A stretch of 64,000 nucleotides of DNA. Origin: Mrakia gelida (lineage: Eukaryota > Basidiomycota > Tremellomycetes > Cystofilobasidiales > Mrakiaceae). The notes under the pieces were generated by a model that was not told the origin of the DNA, searched no databases, and saw only the letters and a list, made by a program, of their open reading frames with translations. A program made the position numbers and the translations under genes. Positions 1-10,946 of this stretch are shown here, one piece after another. The stretch's first letter is position 1. Each line of letters begins with the position of its first letter. The stretch covers positions 372,001 through 436,000 of the forward strand of contig BRON01000004.1 in the NCBI GenBank assembly GCA_024345305.1, given 5' to 3'.

Positions 1-846
1 GGACCTTGGTTGAAGTACAAGGGACACCTCAGTAACATCTCTGAGAACCTTCGTGAGTCCCCTTTTCTCTCTCTCCCCCCGTCTGTCCGCACTCGCGAAC
101 CTGACTTGTTCTTTTCGTTCTTCGACGCGTCTTCCCAACCAAAAAGTCATCACCGCCGTCAACGACGAGGGAGGAGAGGTCAACGTCGCTCGAGACTCGG
201 AAGGACAGGACACCATCCCCAACATTGCCAAGCGATACAAGTCTCACGACCAGCCTTGGATGCTCGTTGTTGACGATGTGAGTTTCGTCGAACCCCCCCT
301 CGTTCGTCTCTCTTCGCCTCGCTGACCCCCGTTTTTGTTTGTTCACGTTTCCAGAACTACGGAGAAGGATCCGCTCGAGAGCACGCTGCCCTGCAACCCA
401 GGTTCTACGGAGGATGCCTCATCGTCGCTCGATCTTTCGCTCGAATCCACGAGACTAACCTCAAGGTTCGTTCCGCCCTCCCTCCCTTTCTCTCCCTCTC
501 GTCCCTCCCACTCACCTGCCCCCCCCCCCCCCCCCCTCCCTCCCGCTCTCTCCCCCCAACACAGAAACAAGGAGTGCTCCCCCTCTGGTTCGCCGACAAA
601 GCCGACTACCTCAAGATCTCCGCTGGAGACAACGTCGAAACCATCGGAGTCGCCTCGCTCGTGGAGGGAAACGTCGACGCGGTGATCACGCTGAAGGTGA
701 CCAAGAAGGACAGTGGAGAGGTGATTGAGATCCCTACCAAGCACACGATGAGCACGGATCAGATCGCTTGGTTGAAGAGTGGGAGTGCGTTGAACTTGGT
801 GAAGGAGGTGAAGGCGAGGGAGGCTGAGGAGGGGGCGAGGGCTTAG
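1..846 (+). CDS. ACO1: Aconitate hydratase, C-terminal part (cut by window edge)
   Basis: This is the C-terminal swivel domain of aconitase, which interconverts citrate and isocitrate in the mitochondrial TCA cycle. Four exons are visible: 1-52, 147-277, 355-465 and 565-846, ending in TAG. They give about 191 residues. Conserved family motifs are GPWLKYKGHLSNISENL at the left edge, then YGEGSAREHAAL, whose Ser and Arg are substrate-binding residues, then FARIHETNLK and VLPLWFADKADY. Introns split the frame cleanly; the third holds an 18-C homopolymer (519-536). The N-terminal Fe-S domains lie outside the window. Family identity is very secure. A cytosolic or paralogous aconitase cannot be excluded without the N-terminus. 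Confidence 0.93.
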
Positions 847-1099
847 AGGGAGTTGGGCTCGGTCGTTTCTATAGTGGTTATATTCTCTGCATCTTAATGT
901 TGTGCACACTTTCACATCCTTTCTCGTCTTCGCGAGGAGAGCAAGGGAGTGCTCGAGTCGAAGACGCGTCTCACGCTCGAAGTTAGGATCGAGGGCTTCC
1001 CATCTATCGCAAAGATTAACAGCAAGCTAGTAGTGAAGTAGTCGTAGAAGTCGTAAGTCGTACATGTCGTCCACCCACCCCCGTCCTCAAATGAAAGAC

Positions 1100-2007
1100 T
1101 CATGCCCTCGATCCTGCTGGAAGTAGCTGCTCATCATCTCCCCACGTCCTCTCGACCTTCTCGCCGCAAGGATACGATCGGACGGGAAAGCACTGTAAGG
1201 GGGGAGATCCTCGTCCTGGAAGGGGCATATCGGGAGGTAGAGGTGAGGGTGGATGGTTGTTCGAGGTTGAGAGGTGGAGGAAGCGGCGTAGGGAGGAGCG
1301 GGTTCGAGGTTGGGAGGAACGACGACGCGTCGAGAGGAGGGTGAACGAGGGAAGACTTTGGAGGGAGGGAGAGAGAGTTGGGTGCGAATTTCGGCGATTC
1401 TGCCGAGGAGAAAAGGAGAAGGGGATGGTGATCAGCCCAGCCCGAGGGAAAGGGGAACGAAGCAAGCGAGAAGGCGACGCACTCTTTGGAGAAGGAGGGG
1501 AGGGAGGGCTGAGTCCACCGATGGCCGAAGAAACGGAGTCCGCGACTTGGTCAGCTCTTTTCCGGCGACTCGATGCAGCTTTTTCGCTATTCTCTCTGTG
1601 CAGAGAGAGAGACTCACCTGTCGTCTTGACATAGCCTGGGAGAGCGGGTAAAATAGAGTTAGCTGGGGGAAAAGAAAAAGGAGACAGACCGACGCGTTAG
1701 GGCAACGTAACGTCGCGAAAGAGAGCGAGACAAACCTGCTCGAGAACGTTGAGCTTCTCCCCGACTTGAGAGGTCGACATCCCTTTATCCATCTTGGTCT
1801 GAAGGTACCCTAGGACGACTTTTCGACAGAAGGAGGGTTCTTCTTGAGCGGTTTCTGGAGAAGGACGACGACGAGGAGGAGGAGGGCATCAGCTCGTGAG
1901 CTTCGTTGTGTTTCGCAGTGAAGAGGGAGAGTCGGACACTGACGAGAGTCGAGGAGTTGGAGAACGGTGTTGAGATGTGTGCAGGTGTAGAAGGAGAACG
2001 GCGACAT
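1100..2007 (-). CDS. Hypothetical protein, small multi-exon gene
   Basis: I do not recognise the product. A plausible model starts at ATG 2007 (MSPFSFYTCTHLNTVLQLLD). A GTCAGT donor is followed by a GAGCTGATG branch point and a CAG acceptor. The next exon reads QTAQEEPSFCRKVVLGYLQT then KMDKGMSTSQVGEKLNVLEQ, which looks like a compact helical domain. Then come a tiny exon of about 18 bases near 1615-1632 and a Ser/Pro/Arg-rich tail ending at TGA 1100-1102. An alternative 27-base exon near 1490-1515 would keep the frame. The helical exon has clean splice signals and no low complexity, so I think it is a real gene. The N- and C-termini are uncertain, and an upstream ATG at 2203 is possible. Confidence 0.45.
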
Positions 2008-2821
2008 GTCGAAGAGGAAGCGTCGAGGAGAAAGACGAGGGAGAAAAGAGACGAGTCTGAGCTCGTCGAAGTCGTGGTTTGAGGGAGAGGGAAGGCAGAC
2101 TGGCCGAGCTCGCGAGGTTTTGCTCCGCCGTCGGCTCCTTTTGCTCGCATGTGGCATGAAGAAGGGACGAAGGAGAGGTCGGAGATTGCGACGTCGCTGA
2201 CAAAAATCGACTGTCAGCCCAAGTCGCCTACTGAAAGCCGTGAGTTCTGACGTCTCAAAGAGCTCGACATAGGCACGTTGCTGCTGGAGTGTCTCGTGCT
2301 AGACTGAAGAGCGAAGCGGCAGAGAATCGGAAGAGAGCCTGGCAAAAGAGAGGGAGGAGAGGAGAGGAGGGAGGGAGGGGCGACACCTCGGACGAGTGCT
2401 GTGAAGAGAAGGCTTGGATATATGAGTCGGAAGACGCGGAAGAGATGCGATGCTCTGAGATGTGAGAGACCGAGGGAGGATCGGTTCTGGGGGTCCTTAG
2501 AAAGAGGTCGCAGGGGGGGGGGGGGGGGGCTGAGACGGAGTGGGTGTCGAAAGGGAAGGAGCGTCGAGCTCAACTTTTTCGCTTTACTCCTCCTCACACT
2601 CACGACCTTGCGTTAGACGAGTCGGCAAAACTTTCCCCTACCTTGCACTGGTCGACATCCCACCTTCCTCCAATCGCAACCTCGAATCTCTATCGCTTCT
2701 TATCGGACCTGCCTTCCGACTCGTCGAGCTCGCTTCCCTCCTCCTCCTCCCTCCCCTCCTCCCCTCCCATCCTTCAAGACTTGATCGGCCACCTCCCCCC
2801 TCGATCTAAGACTTCCATTCC
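2008..2821. other. Intergenic region between divergent genes
   Basis: No convincing gene is seen here. The stretch holds a 17-G homopolymer (2513-2529), a TATATGA-like site near 2419, and the element GAGCTCAACTTTTTCG near 2569. That element recurs upstream of several other genes in the window. The open frames here are Ser/Pro/Arg-rich and lack splice support. It probably carries the promoters of both flanking genes. Confidence 0.4.
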
Positions 2822-4781
2822 ATGATCAGCCCATCACTCTACCGAACCTCACTCTCCAATCGCACCCGATCTCTCCTCACACTCTCCAGAGCAGCGACTT
2901 CCTCGTCCAACCAAACTCGACCTCCACTTCCCTCCCCTCCTCCTCCTCCTTCTTCAGCTTCCTCGCTCTCCCCATCCCCTTCACCACAACCGCATGCCTC
3001 TTCCTCCTACTCGGCATCAGCCCACCTATTTGCCCTTGCAGAGGAAGAAGAACGGCTCCCTCCCCCTCCTCCATCTCGACTACCTCCCTCGATCCTCAAC
3101 CCAACCGAACGACCTTGGGATGGAGATGAGCCTCTGGAGCAAACCGTCAAGCGGATGATCAGCGACTCTCACAAGCCTATACGCACAGGGAAGATAAGAC
3201 CAGCGGAGGAGAAACTGAGGGATGAGATGAAGCAGAGGGAGGTCGTAGGGAGGATGGGATCGATCCCCGACGTTGGGAGGAGTCTCGCGTCCTCGCCGCT
3301 CACGGAGGGAGGGATCAAGAAGAACACCAAGGTCTGGTCTGGCCATCTCGTAGGAGGCGACCCTGATCATCGGCCATGGCATAGCGAGTATGTCGTTCCC
3401 AGTCACGACCGAGCCCTCATCAAGCGAGGAGTCCTCCTCAAACCCCTCCCTTCCCTCGCTACCTCCTCGTCGTCCTCCAAACCCGCTCACCTTCCTGAGG
3501 ATCCTTCAGCTCGAGCAGCCCTTCGTCGGTCTCAGAAACTCAAGGCTGGTCCTGTTCGGTTGTCGAGCGCGAGGGAGGGAGCGTTGGACTACGAGTTTGG
3601 AGGGAGGAAGAACCAGTCGTCATGGTTGGAGGACGATAGCGAGGATCGGTCAAGGAAGAACGCTGAGACGGGGATGGGAAAGGAGGGAGAAGGTCATGGA
3701 GAGGAGGGTGGGAAACTTTTGGAGGTGAGAATGGGAGCTGGAGATGAGGATCTGGGAGCTGGGTGGGGAAGTTTGGTCGAGTTGAGGATCGAGAGAGCTC
3801 GAGCTCAAGGACAGTTTCAGAACCTCTCTGGTGCTGGGAAGCCTCTCGAGGAGAAGGCCGACGCTGTCAATCCGTTCTTGGATCGAACCGAGTGAGCTCT
3901 TCGTCGTTCTCCTCTCCTCGACGCGACCTTCGACTGACGATCTTCTTCTTCTCCTTTCAGGTTCTTGATGAATAGAGTCATCCAGAGAAACGACGCTCTG
4001 CCTGCCTGGATCCAGTATCAGCACGAGGTTCGTTCGTTCGCTCGCTCGCTCCCTTTCCCTCGACCGCTTCCTTTCCCTCGACGAAGCTGGGATCCATCTG
4101 ACGCGTCCTCTTCCTTCCCGAATTTAACGCTTGCAGCACACCGCCTCCCTTGACTATCTTCGCAAAACCCTTGTCAAGACTCTCCATCGTCTCCTCCTCC
4201 TCCATCCCTCCCTCACCTTCGTCTCGGCCGTCGAAGACATCGCTACCTTCCGAGTTCAAGACCTCCAACCTGGCGGTGGCCCCGAACGGAATCTCTTCGA
4301 AGGACTGGTCGATGAGGCCAATCGCCTGGTTCGACGAGCAAACGGCATCAGCCCAGCTCCAGCTCGGAGGAGGTTCGTCGCGCTGTCCCCTCGTCCGTCG
4401 ACTTTCAAGAATCGACGCGCTGACTCCGCCTCTTTCTCTTCCCTCCCTTCCCTTTCTGTCCTCGTCTTTTTCCCTCATCCTCATCTTCTCAGCATCACCA
4501 ACCTCGAGATGGAACTCTCCCGAGCCTACCCTCTCGCAGCTGCTCAGGTATACGCGTCTCTGCACGCGCCTCCCGTCTCGTCGCTTTCGGAGGAAGAGCT
4601 TCGACGGCAGATGACGGCGACGCCCGACTCAGCGATTTGGAAGATCGTTTGGCCGAAGAGCTGGTCGGTTTGGTGGGCTTGGTTGAAGAGTTTACTGGCG
4701 TTTGGGAGACAAAGAGGGGCGACGGTTCGAGTTGTGGGCGCGTCGACGACGAAGTCGAGGAGGGAGGAGTTGGGAGGTTGA
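2822..4781 (+). CDS. DUF1992 (DnaJ homolog subfamily C member 28-type) domain protein
   Basis: Exons are 2822-3891, 3961-4027, 4137-4372 and 4493-4781, giving about 553 residues. The N-terminus (MISPSLYRTSLSNRTRSLL) is Arg/Ser-rich with no acid, like a mitochondrial presequence; a long Ser/Pro-rich linker follows. The core is the conserved DUF1992 block: IERARAQGQFQNLSGAGKPL, then NPFLDRTEFLMNRVIQRNDA and LPAWIQYQHE. This is the conserved region of DNAJC28-like proteins; no J domain is seen. The C-terminal exon has a Trp-rich segment (residues IWKIVWPKSWSVWWAWLKS) that may be membrane-associated. The molecular role of the family is poorly known; a mitochondrial location is inference. It converges on the OPT gene, 220 bases apart. 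Confidence 0.8.
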
Positions 4782-5001
4782 TTTGAGATCTACAAACATC
4801 TGAACGATAACGTGGACGGGAGAGTGAAAGACTAAGCTTCATGAGATACAAAGAGGTTGAGAGAAACGGTGGTCGTCGCTGAAGGAGGGGAGAGCAAAAG
4901 GGGGAGAACAGGGAGATCGATGGGAAAACGCGAAGAGGGACTTTTAAAGGAGGTAGGTAGAGTTCAAAGCTAGGGGGGACGTAATCGTAAAGGATGGTTG
5001 C

Positions 5002-8000
5002 TTAAGCAGCAAGGCATCTGTCGGCACTCAAATCGTAAGGGTTGCCCCACCTGGAGAACGAATAAGAAAAAGAAGACCGCGAGGTCAGCTCTCGGTCACG
5101 TCGCGTCGTGATCTGGCCTCCGATCGGCTGGCGAACTGTACTCACCACTCAGGGAACGAGACGGCATCGCCAGCAGCTCCGAAGACGGCGAAGTTCAAGA
5201 TCTGAGATGAGATGAGCAAAGGTGAGGAAGAGAAGATCAGCGTGTGTTCGCCCGTCTCGCGTCCCTTTCCTACGAGCTCCCAAGGTACTCACGAAGGAGA
5301 TGACTTGAGTTCCTCCGTCCATAGCTCCGGCGAAAATGTAGTTGTACTGCAGAATGACGTAAAAGCAACAGAGACAGAGATGAAAGAAGAGATAAATGGG
5401 GAGGCATTGTCAGCGACGCCCGCAGCCTACGCGTCTCAACTCGAGCACCTTCGATCTGCTTACCTTGGTGAACAGAACGGGGTACTTCCTTCGAACCCAC
5501 CACTGCGAGATCACTCCGATAACCTAGAAGCAGGGGACGGAGCGAGATGCGAAGATCAGCAACGAATAACAGCGACGAGGAACGACAGAGCGGAAAGGAT
5601 CGAGGAAGCTCACCATCGTGGTCATAACCGAGGAGTTGACTCCAACCGAGAGGTAGCAAGAGTACTGCATGATGATCGAGGCTGAGAGAGAGAGTCGAGC
5701 GGTCAGAAAGGGTGAGCTGAGCGGCGAGAGCGAAGACGACGCGAAGAGCGGGCGCTCGAACTCACTGTTGATGTGTCGCCAGTTAGACTTGGGGTAGAGT
5801 CGATGAAGCGCGTAGATAGGAAGAGGGAGGAAGCATCCGATGGCCAAGGAGATAGGGACCATTCGGTAGGGAGCACCGGCTCCGACGAACATCTGGAAAA
5901 AGGAGAACGAGGGTCAGCGAGAAGATTCTGCGACGTCGCCGTTATCTGTCGTGCGAGGTGAAGCGTACGAACCTTGTTGGCGAGGGCTCCCCAAGCAATA
6001 GCACCCGAGTTGTAGGATTGAGCCTGAGGGGAGAAAAAGAGGAAAAAATAACGAAAAGAAGTCAGCACATCGATTTCGGTCGCGGTCGAGTGGAAATAGG
6101 TAAAGGGCTTACGTTTTGTCCCGACCACAGACGCCTGATGCAAAGAAGAGGATAGAAGGAGTCAGGACATCGATTTTGTCGCGTTTGAACCGAAGCTCGC
6201 GCGTCGCTCTCCTCGACGGTTCGACGCGACGCGGGACCTGTACTCACGTTCCAGCGACCGAAAGCAACGCCTCCCTCTGCTCAGTGAGGATAGAGAGAGC
6301 CATTACATAGTTGAGGCAGGCACCCACGACGGCTCCCGTGCTGAGGGAGGGAGGAAGAGGGAGGAAGAGGGAGAAAGAGGGACGAGGGAGGAAAAGGGAT
6401 GTGAGAGACGATCAGCTCAGTTCTCTCCTCGAGCTCAATCGATGGGCGTGTGTACTTACACCTGCATGAAGAAAGTAATCTTGGGTGGGATCTGCAGTGT
6501 GAAAAAAGGGGCAAGGATCAGTCTGGCCGTCCGATGAGGATCCGAAAGACGCGACGACGGCGACGCACCTTCATGTACTGCCCGAGCTTCAGATCTTGCA
6601 AGAGGAGGAGACACTGGGACAGAGGTCGAGCTCCGTAGAGCGCGCAGTACATGTTGGCAACGGGGTTTCCGCTATAAGGAAAACAAGGACGAGAAGTCAG
6701 CGAAGGAAGCTTGAAGGACACGACGCGTCGGAGGAGAGGGAGAGGACGAACGGAACCACTGCGAAAGGAGAAGGACGAGGGTCAGTACGAGACACTTGGA
6801 GAAAAGTGTTGCAAAAGACGAACTGAATGCTCCGATCATCTGGTAGAACGAGGCAGCTCCGTCGTGGAATTGGCTGAGAGAAATGAATGAGAAAGGTCAG
6901 GTTGGGTCGTCGCGTCGTGTCCAGTCTCCGATCGCTCTTCCTGGACGCACTAGTTTCCAAGGATCGCCGCAGTCGTTCCATACACGATGGCAAGAATGAA
7001 CGAGATGATGAGGAGCACGATCAACGCCCACCAGGGAAGACCAGAGCTTCCGGTGTAGTTGGTAGCTGAAAGGGAGGACGGAGGTGAGAGAAAAAATAGT
7101 CAGCGACGCGTCCCAAACGGTCCCTCGACACGTCACGGCCTTCTCTGGGGACATGTGAGCAAATTTTGAGCGCACCTTGAGCCATGGCGACTGGGAAAAA
7201 GAATTCGGCGAGTGGGAGAGTCAGTGAGGATGACATGAACGTTCAAAAGAAAGGTATGTCGAGCGGGTCGACTCACAAGCAGAGAGCAAGATCGCGAGGT
7301 ACCACCACCTGGGAACGGGAGCGTAGACCTTCATCTTCTCGTAATGCTCGTCGTGGACGAGGTGGACGGTTTTGTTCCTGAAATAAAAAGGAGAGCGAGA
7401 ATCAATTTTCGAGCTCGAGGAAGACGCGAACCCAAATTGCCGAGTTCGAAGGAGAGGCGAAGAGCAGCCGAGCTCGCGCAGATGACAGAGGATTGGAGCT
7501 TACCAAGGGTTCCTGCGAGAAGAGGGATATCGAGGGTCAGCTCTCTTGAATCCTGGCGAGAAGGAACAAGAGGGAGAAAGACGAGGACGAGGAAAGACTC
7601 ACATCGACAAGAAGATAGGCTTAACCTCAGGCCAGTAGAACAGGAAGACGGTCACCAGTGTCGCTCCAACACTGAGGTTGTCGACGACGAGGTAAAGGGC
7701 GTTGGTAGCACTGAACCAAGCCGATCCGACCTCAGCGTACTTCGCCTCGTCAAACAATCCGTTGGTGAGGATGAGGGATTGGTTGTATTGAGTTCCGTCG
7801 GAGTTAAAGAGGTCCTGGGACCTGTCGGAGAGGAAGAAATTGGGGAAAGAATCAAGAGGAGAGAATCAAGAGGAGAGGAGTCAGCGAAGAAAGAGATGAG
7901 AAACAAATTCAAGCGCGGCGCGTCGAGATTCACTCACATGAAGGGGAACTGTTTTCCACGCCAGATGTTTCCGTAGTAAACCGAGCACATGAGGATGTAC

Positions 8001-9830
8001 GTGAAGAAGATACCGATGTTCTGAGAGGATGGAGGGAAAAAGGGGTGTCAGCGAAGGAGAACAATAGAGACGAGAGGCGCGTCGAACGAACCTGGTTGAT
8101 TTGAGTCGCGATTGGGTTGTAGAGAGCAGCGCTACCAATCAAGTTCCAATCGAGGCAGAGCGAGAAGATGCCCAAACCCTCGTTGTTCGAGGCTCCACCG
8201 AAGAAGTTTCGAACGAAGGGCGAGGTGTGGTTGACGATGCATGCGATGGAGAACCCGGTGAGGCTGCAGTTCGAGAACGAAGGGTCGGAGACGGTCGACG
8301 GTCAGTCGACGCTTCGCCTCCATCCTCTCGCTCTCCTTGAACTCACAGAGGGAAAATCCACTGAGGAATGATCTCGTAGACGAAGATGGCCTGTAGATCG
8401 TGAACAGAAGACAGAAGTCAGCGGCGAAAGGCGAAAGGGCTAAGGGAAAGAGCAACGCACAGCGAAAACAATCCAGAAAAGCCGCTCTCGCTTGACGCTG
8501 AGCCCGCCCTCGAAGTGTAGAGCCTGGAACATCGAAGCCGAACTCAAGTTGGCGGGCCAGAGGCAGATGGTGGGTCGAACAAGCGCGTCCTTTGTAAAGG
8601 AAGACGGGTCAGCAAGGCGATGGGAGGGAGGAAACTGAATCGAGCTGAGCTCGAGAGCGACGACGACGTCCCAAACAGAAAGCTCAACTCACTTGGAGGA
8701 AACCAGCGAACCCGTAACCGATCAACTGACTCGCGAGAAGAGTAAAGATGGCGATTCCAGGGTTGAGGTCGTTGCTGAGAGGATGAGGAAAAGGAGGTCA
8801 GAAAGCTGGACGCGTCTGCGACGAGAAAGGAGACGAAGGCGTGGAACTCACTTGTAGTAGAGGTCCTGAACCGAAATGACTTGGATACCGAGCGCACTTC
8901 CAGCGGCAGTGGAAGCCATGATGATGATAGCGGTGTGCTCCTTGATGTTGAAGGGTCCAGGGTTGATGTATCGGAAGAGTCCTCGAGTAGGAAGGCTGAA
9001 AAAGTGAAGACGAACGCTCGTCAACAGACGTTCCGTCGTTCCTCTGCTCGTTCTCGTACTCACTAAGCAAGGGCCTTTCCGAAGAAGTACGAGACGATCA
9101 AAAGGAAACCCTGCGAGACGGCGATAGACTGAGGCTTGAAATAGCTGGAGGAGGAACAGGAGGGACGAGATTCAGTCGCAGTAAAAAGACGCGTCGACGA
9201 GAGTGCGGACGAACTAGATCTGAGCGAGGACACTTCCGAAGGCACTGAACCCGAGCCCACTGTGAAACGAAGCAAAAGAGAGAAAACTCTTCAGTTGACG
9301 GTCACGAGGGGAGAAGCAGGAAGAAGACACGAACAGGAACATCACTCGAAAGGTCAAGACGGGGAGAGACGGGTCATCGAAGGTCGAGAGAACCTCTGCA
9401 AGAAGAAGAGAAAGTCAGAAACGAAAGCTTCCATGAGACGAGAAGCCTTTACTCACTAGTAGCGACATCGTGAGAGTTCGTAACAGCCCAATCTTCCTCG
9501 TCCGCATCACCGGCTGAGTTCGAGCAAAGCGAACCGACAGAACGAGATCAGCTTCCTTCTTCGTCCTGAGCTCAACGCCTTGGAAAGTCACTCACCAGCC
9601 AATCGTCGCTCCAACTCCTCAGCCTCTCGAACCAAAGCCTCGTCGTCGTCAACGTCCTCGACAGCGCTCCTAGCGTGAAGGTTCTTCTCCGGGTCCTTCT
9701 CGTCGAGTCCATGCTTCTTGTCGAAGTCGACGTTCTCCGTGCTCGAGTGCTCGTCGACGTTGACGATGGGGAGGGAGTTGGGGTCCATGGTGGAGTCGTA
9801 GGCGACGTCGACGTGCTTCTCGTTGGACAT
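5002..9830 (-). CDS. OPT-family oligopeptide transporter
   Basis: A proton-coupled oligopeptide transporter of the plasma membrane, OPT family (Isp4/Opt1 type). It starts at ATG 9828-9830 with an acidic cytosolic N-tail of about 80 residues. Many hydrophobic segments follow. Family blocks seen include INPGPFNIKEHTAIIIMAST, IQVISVQDLYY, NPGIAIFTLLASQLIGYGFA, WPANLSSASMFQALH, FFGGASNNEGLG, VPGNPVANMYCALYG and the terminal RWGNPYDLSADRCLAA before TAA (5002-5004). The gene is cut into about 29 exons, the most intron-dense in the window. Two are very small: a 9-base exon at 7504-7512 completing MNPWNKTV, and a 7-base exon at 6752-6758 completing MVPGNP. Individual junctions are hand-placed; the family call is secure. 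Peptide versus glutathione or siderophore substrate cannot be told. Confidence 0.93.
6752..6758 (-). other. 7-base internal exon of the OPT gene
   Basis: Between a CAG acceptor and a GTTCGT donor only TGGTTCC remains. It joins A from the exon before and C from the exon after to encode Met-Val-Pro, giving MVPGNPVANMY, a sequence expected in OPT proteins. Skipping it would shift the frame. Confidence 0.7.
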
Positions 9831-10946
9831 GTTGGTTGGCGAGTGGGAGTCTGGAGGGAAGAGAAAGAAGCGAAGCGAAAAGAGGTATCGTCCAACCCCG
9901 ACGAAGAAGCAGAGAGCAGCATGGGTTCGAAGCATGGCTCTCTCCGGTTGCACACGAAAGATAAGCAGATCCTTCTCCATTTAGAACGCAAACGACAGGG
10001 GACGAAGGAAGACCAAAAAGCAGGGGAACGACGAAAGAGTTCGACGCGGTTGTCGGACGGACGCTTTTGAACCCGAGCTCTAGTCCCTCTCATCTCCTCG
10101 TTGGAAAGAAGCAGGGTTGATAGACGCAGATCTGACCTCGCTAAGAACGTTGGCGAGCATGAGTCGACCCGAGCGAGAGAAAATCTGGTCAGGATCGAGC
10201 GTCGACGAGCAGAGGGGAGGGAAGCGTCGAAATAGACTCGCAGATCGTCGAGATCCACATGCTGCTGCTTCAATCGATTTCCCCTTGCCGGAGGGAGCTC
10301 CTGATTCGGCTGAAATGACTGGCAGACAAGCGAACCAATTCCAGAGAGCGGCCAGCAAGCCCTCGACGAGGGAAGGAAGAATTGCCGAGAGCTCGGAGGG
10401 AAGCAGCAAAGAAAGAGCCGCGAGGGCATCATCGAGCTGTCGAAGCTCACTTTCCGAGCCTGCCAGGAGCTGGAGTGCCAGGATTGGTGAGAGCTCGAGA
10501 GCGAGAAGAGGCTGCTGGATGTGTAGGTATAGCTGAAGGACCGTGATGTCTATGAAGGGAGGTTGGACGGGAAAGGGAAGGGAGGGAAGAAAAGTGAGCT
10601 CGAGCGACTTTGAATTTCGAGCTCGACCCCAGCTCGACCGACTCTGCCCTCCACTCCTCCTTCGACCTCGCTCTCGTCCGTCTCACCTCTATATACGTTA
10701 AATTGCGACAAATGCAATTCCTCGTCCACAATGGTCCGTTCAGTGACCGGCCACCGCTCGAGAAAGGGTCAGGCGTACGTGCTCGCAACGAAGGAGTCGC
10801 TTCCCTCGGCGGCCCTCGCTTCGACGCTTCTTTCCCTCGCGAGGTTTTCCCAAGCGAGGGCTCTCGCTAGCTCGTAGCCTTCCGTCTCGACCCCACTACG
10901 AGAAGGCGCAAAGTCGTCAATCGTAAAGAAACAGAAGATATAAAGC
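9831..10946. other. Intergenic region and OPT promoter
   Basis: About 1.1 kb between the start of the OPT gene and the stop of the TFIIIC gene, both on the minus strand. A 292-codon frame on the minus strand (9572-10450) overlaps the first OPT exon out of frame; its composition is not protein-like. Near 10688-10697 there is a TATATA-containing site. Near 10594-10627 paired GAGCTC and CTTTGA elements flank each other. I see no gene here; a long 5' leader for OPT is possible. Confidence 0.4.

Noticed and set aside
9572..10450. 292-codon minus-strand frame overlapping the OPT start
   Set aside because: It overlaps the real first OPT exon out of frame, is low in complexity at its end and has no family resemblance or splice support.
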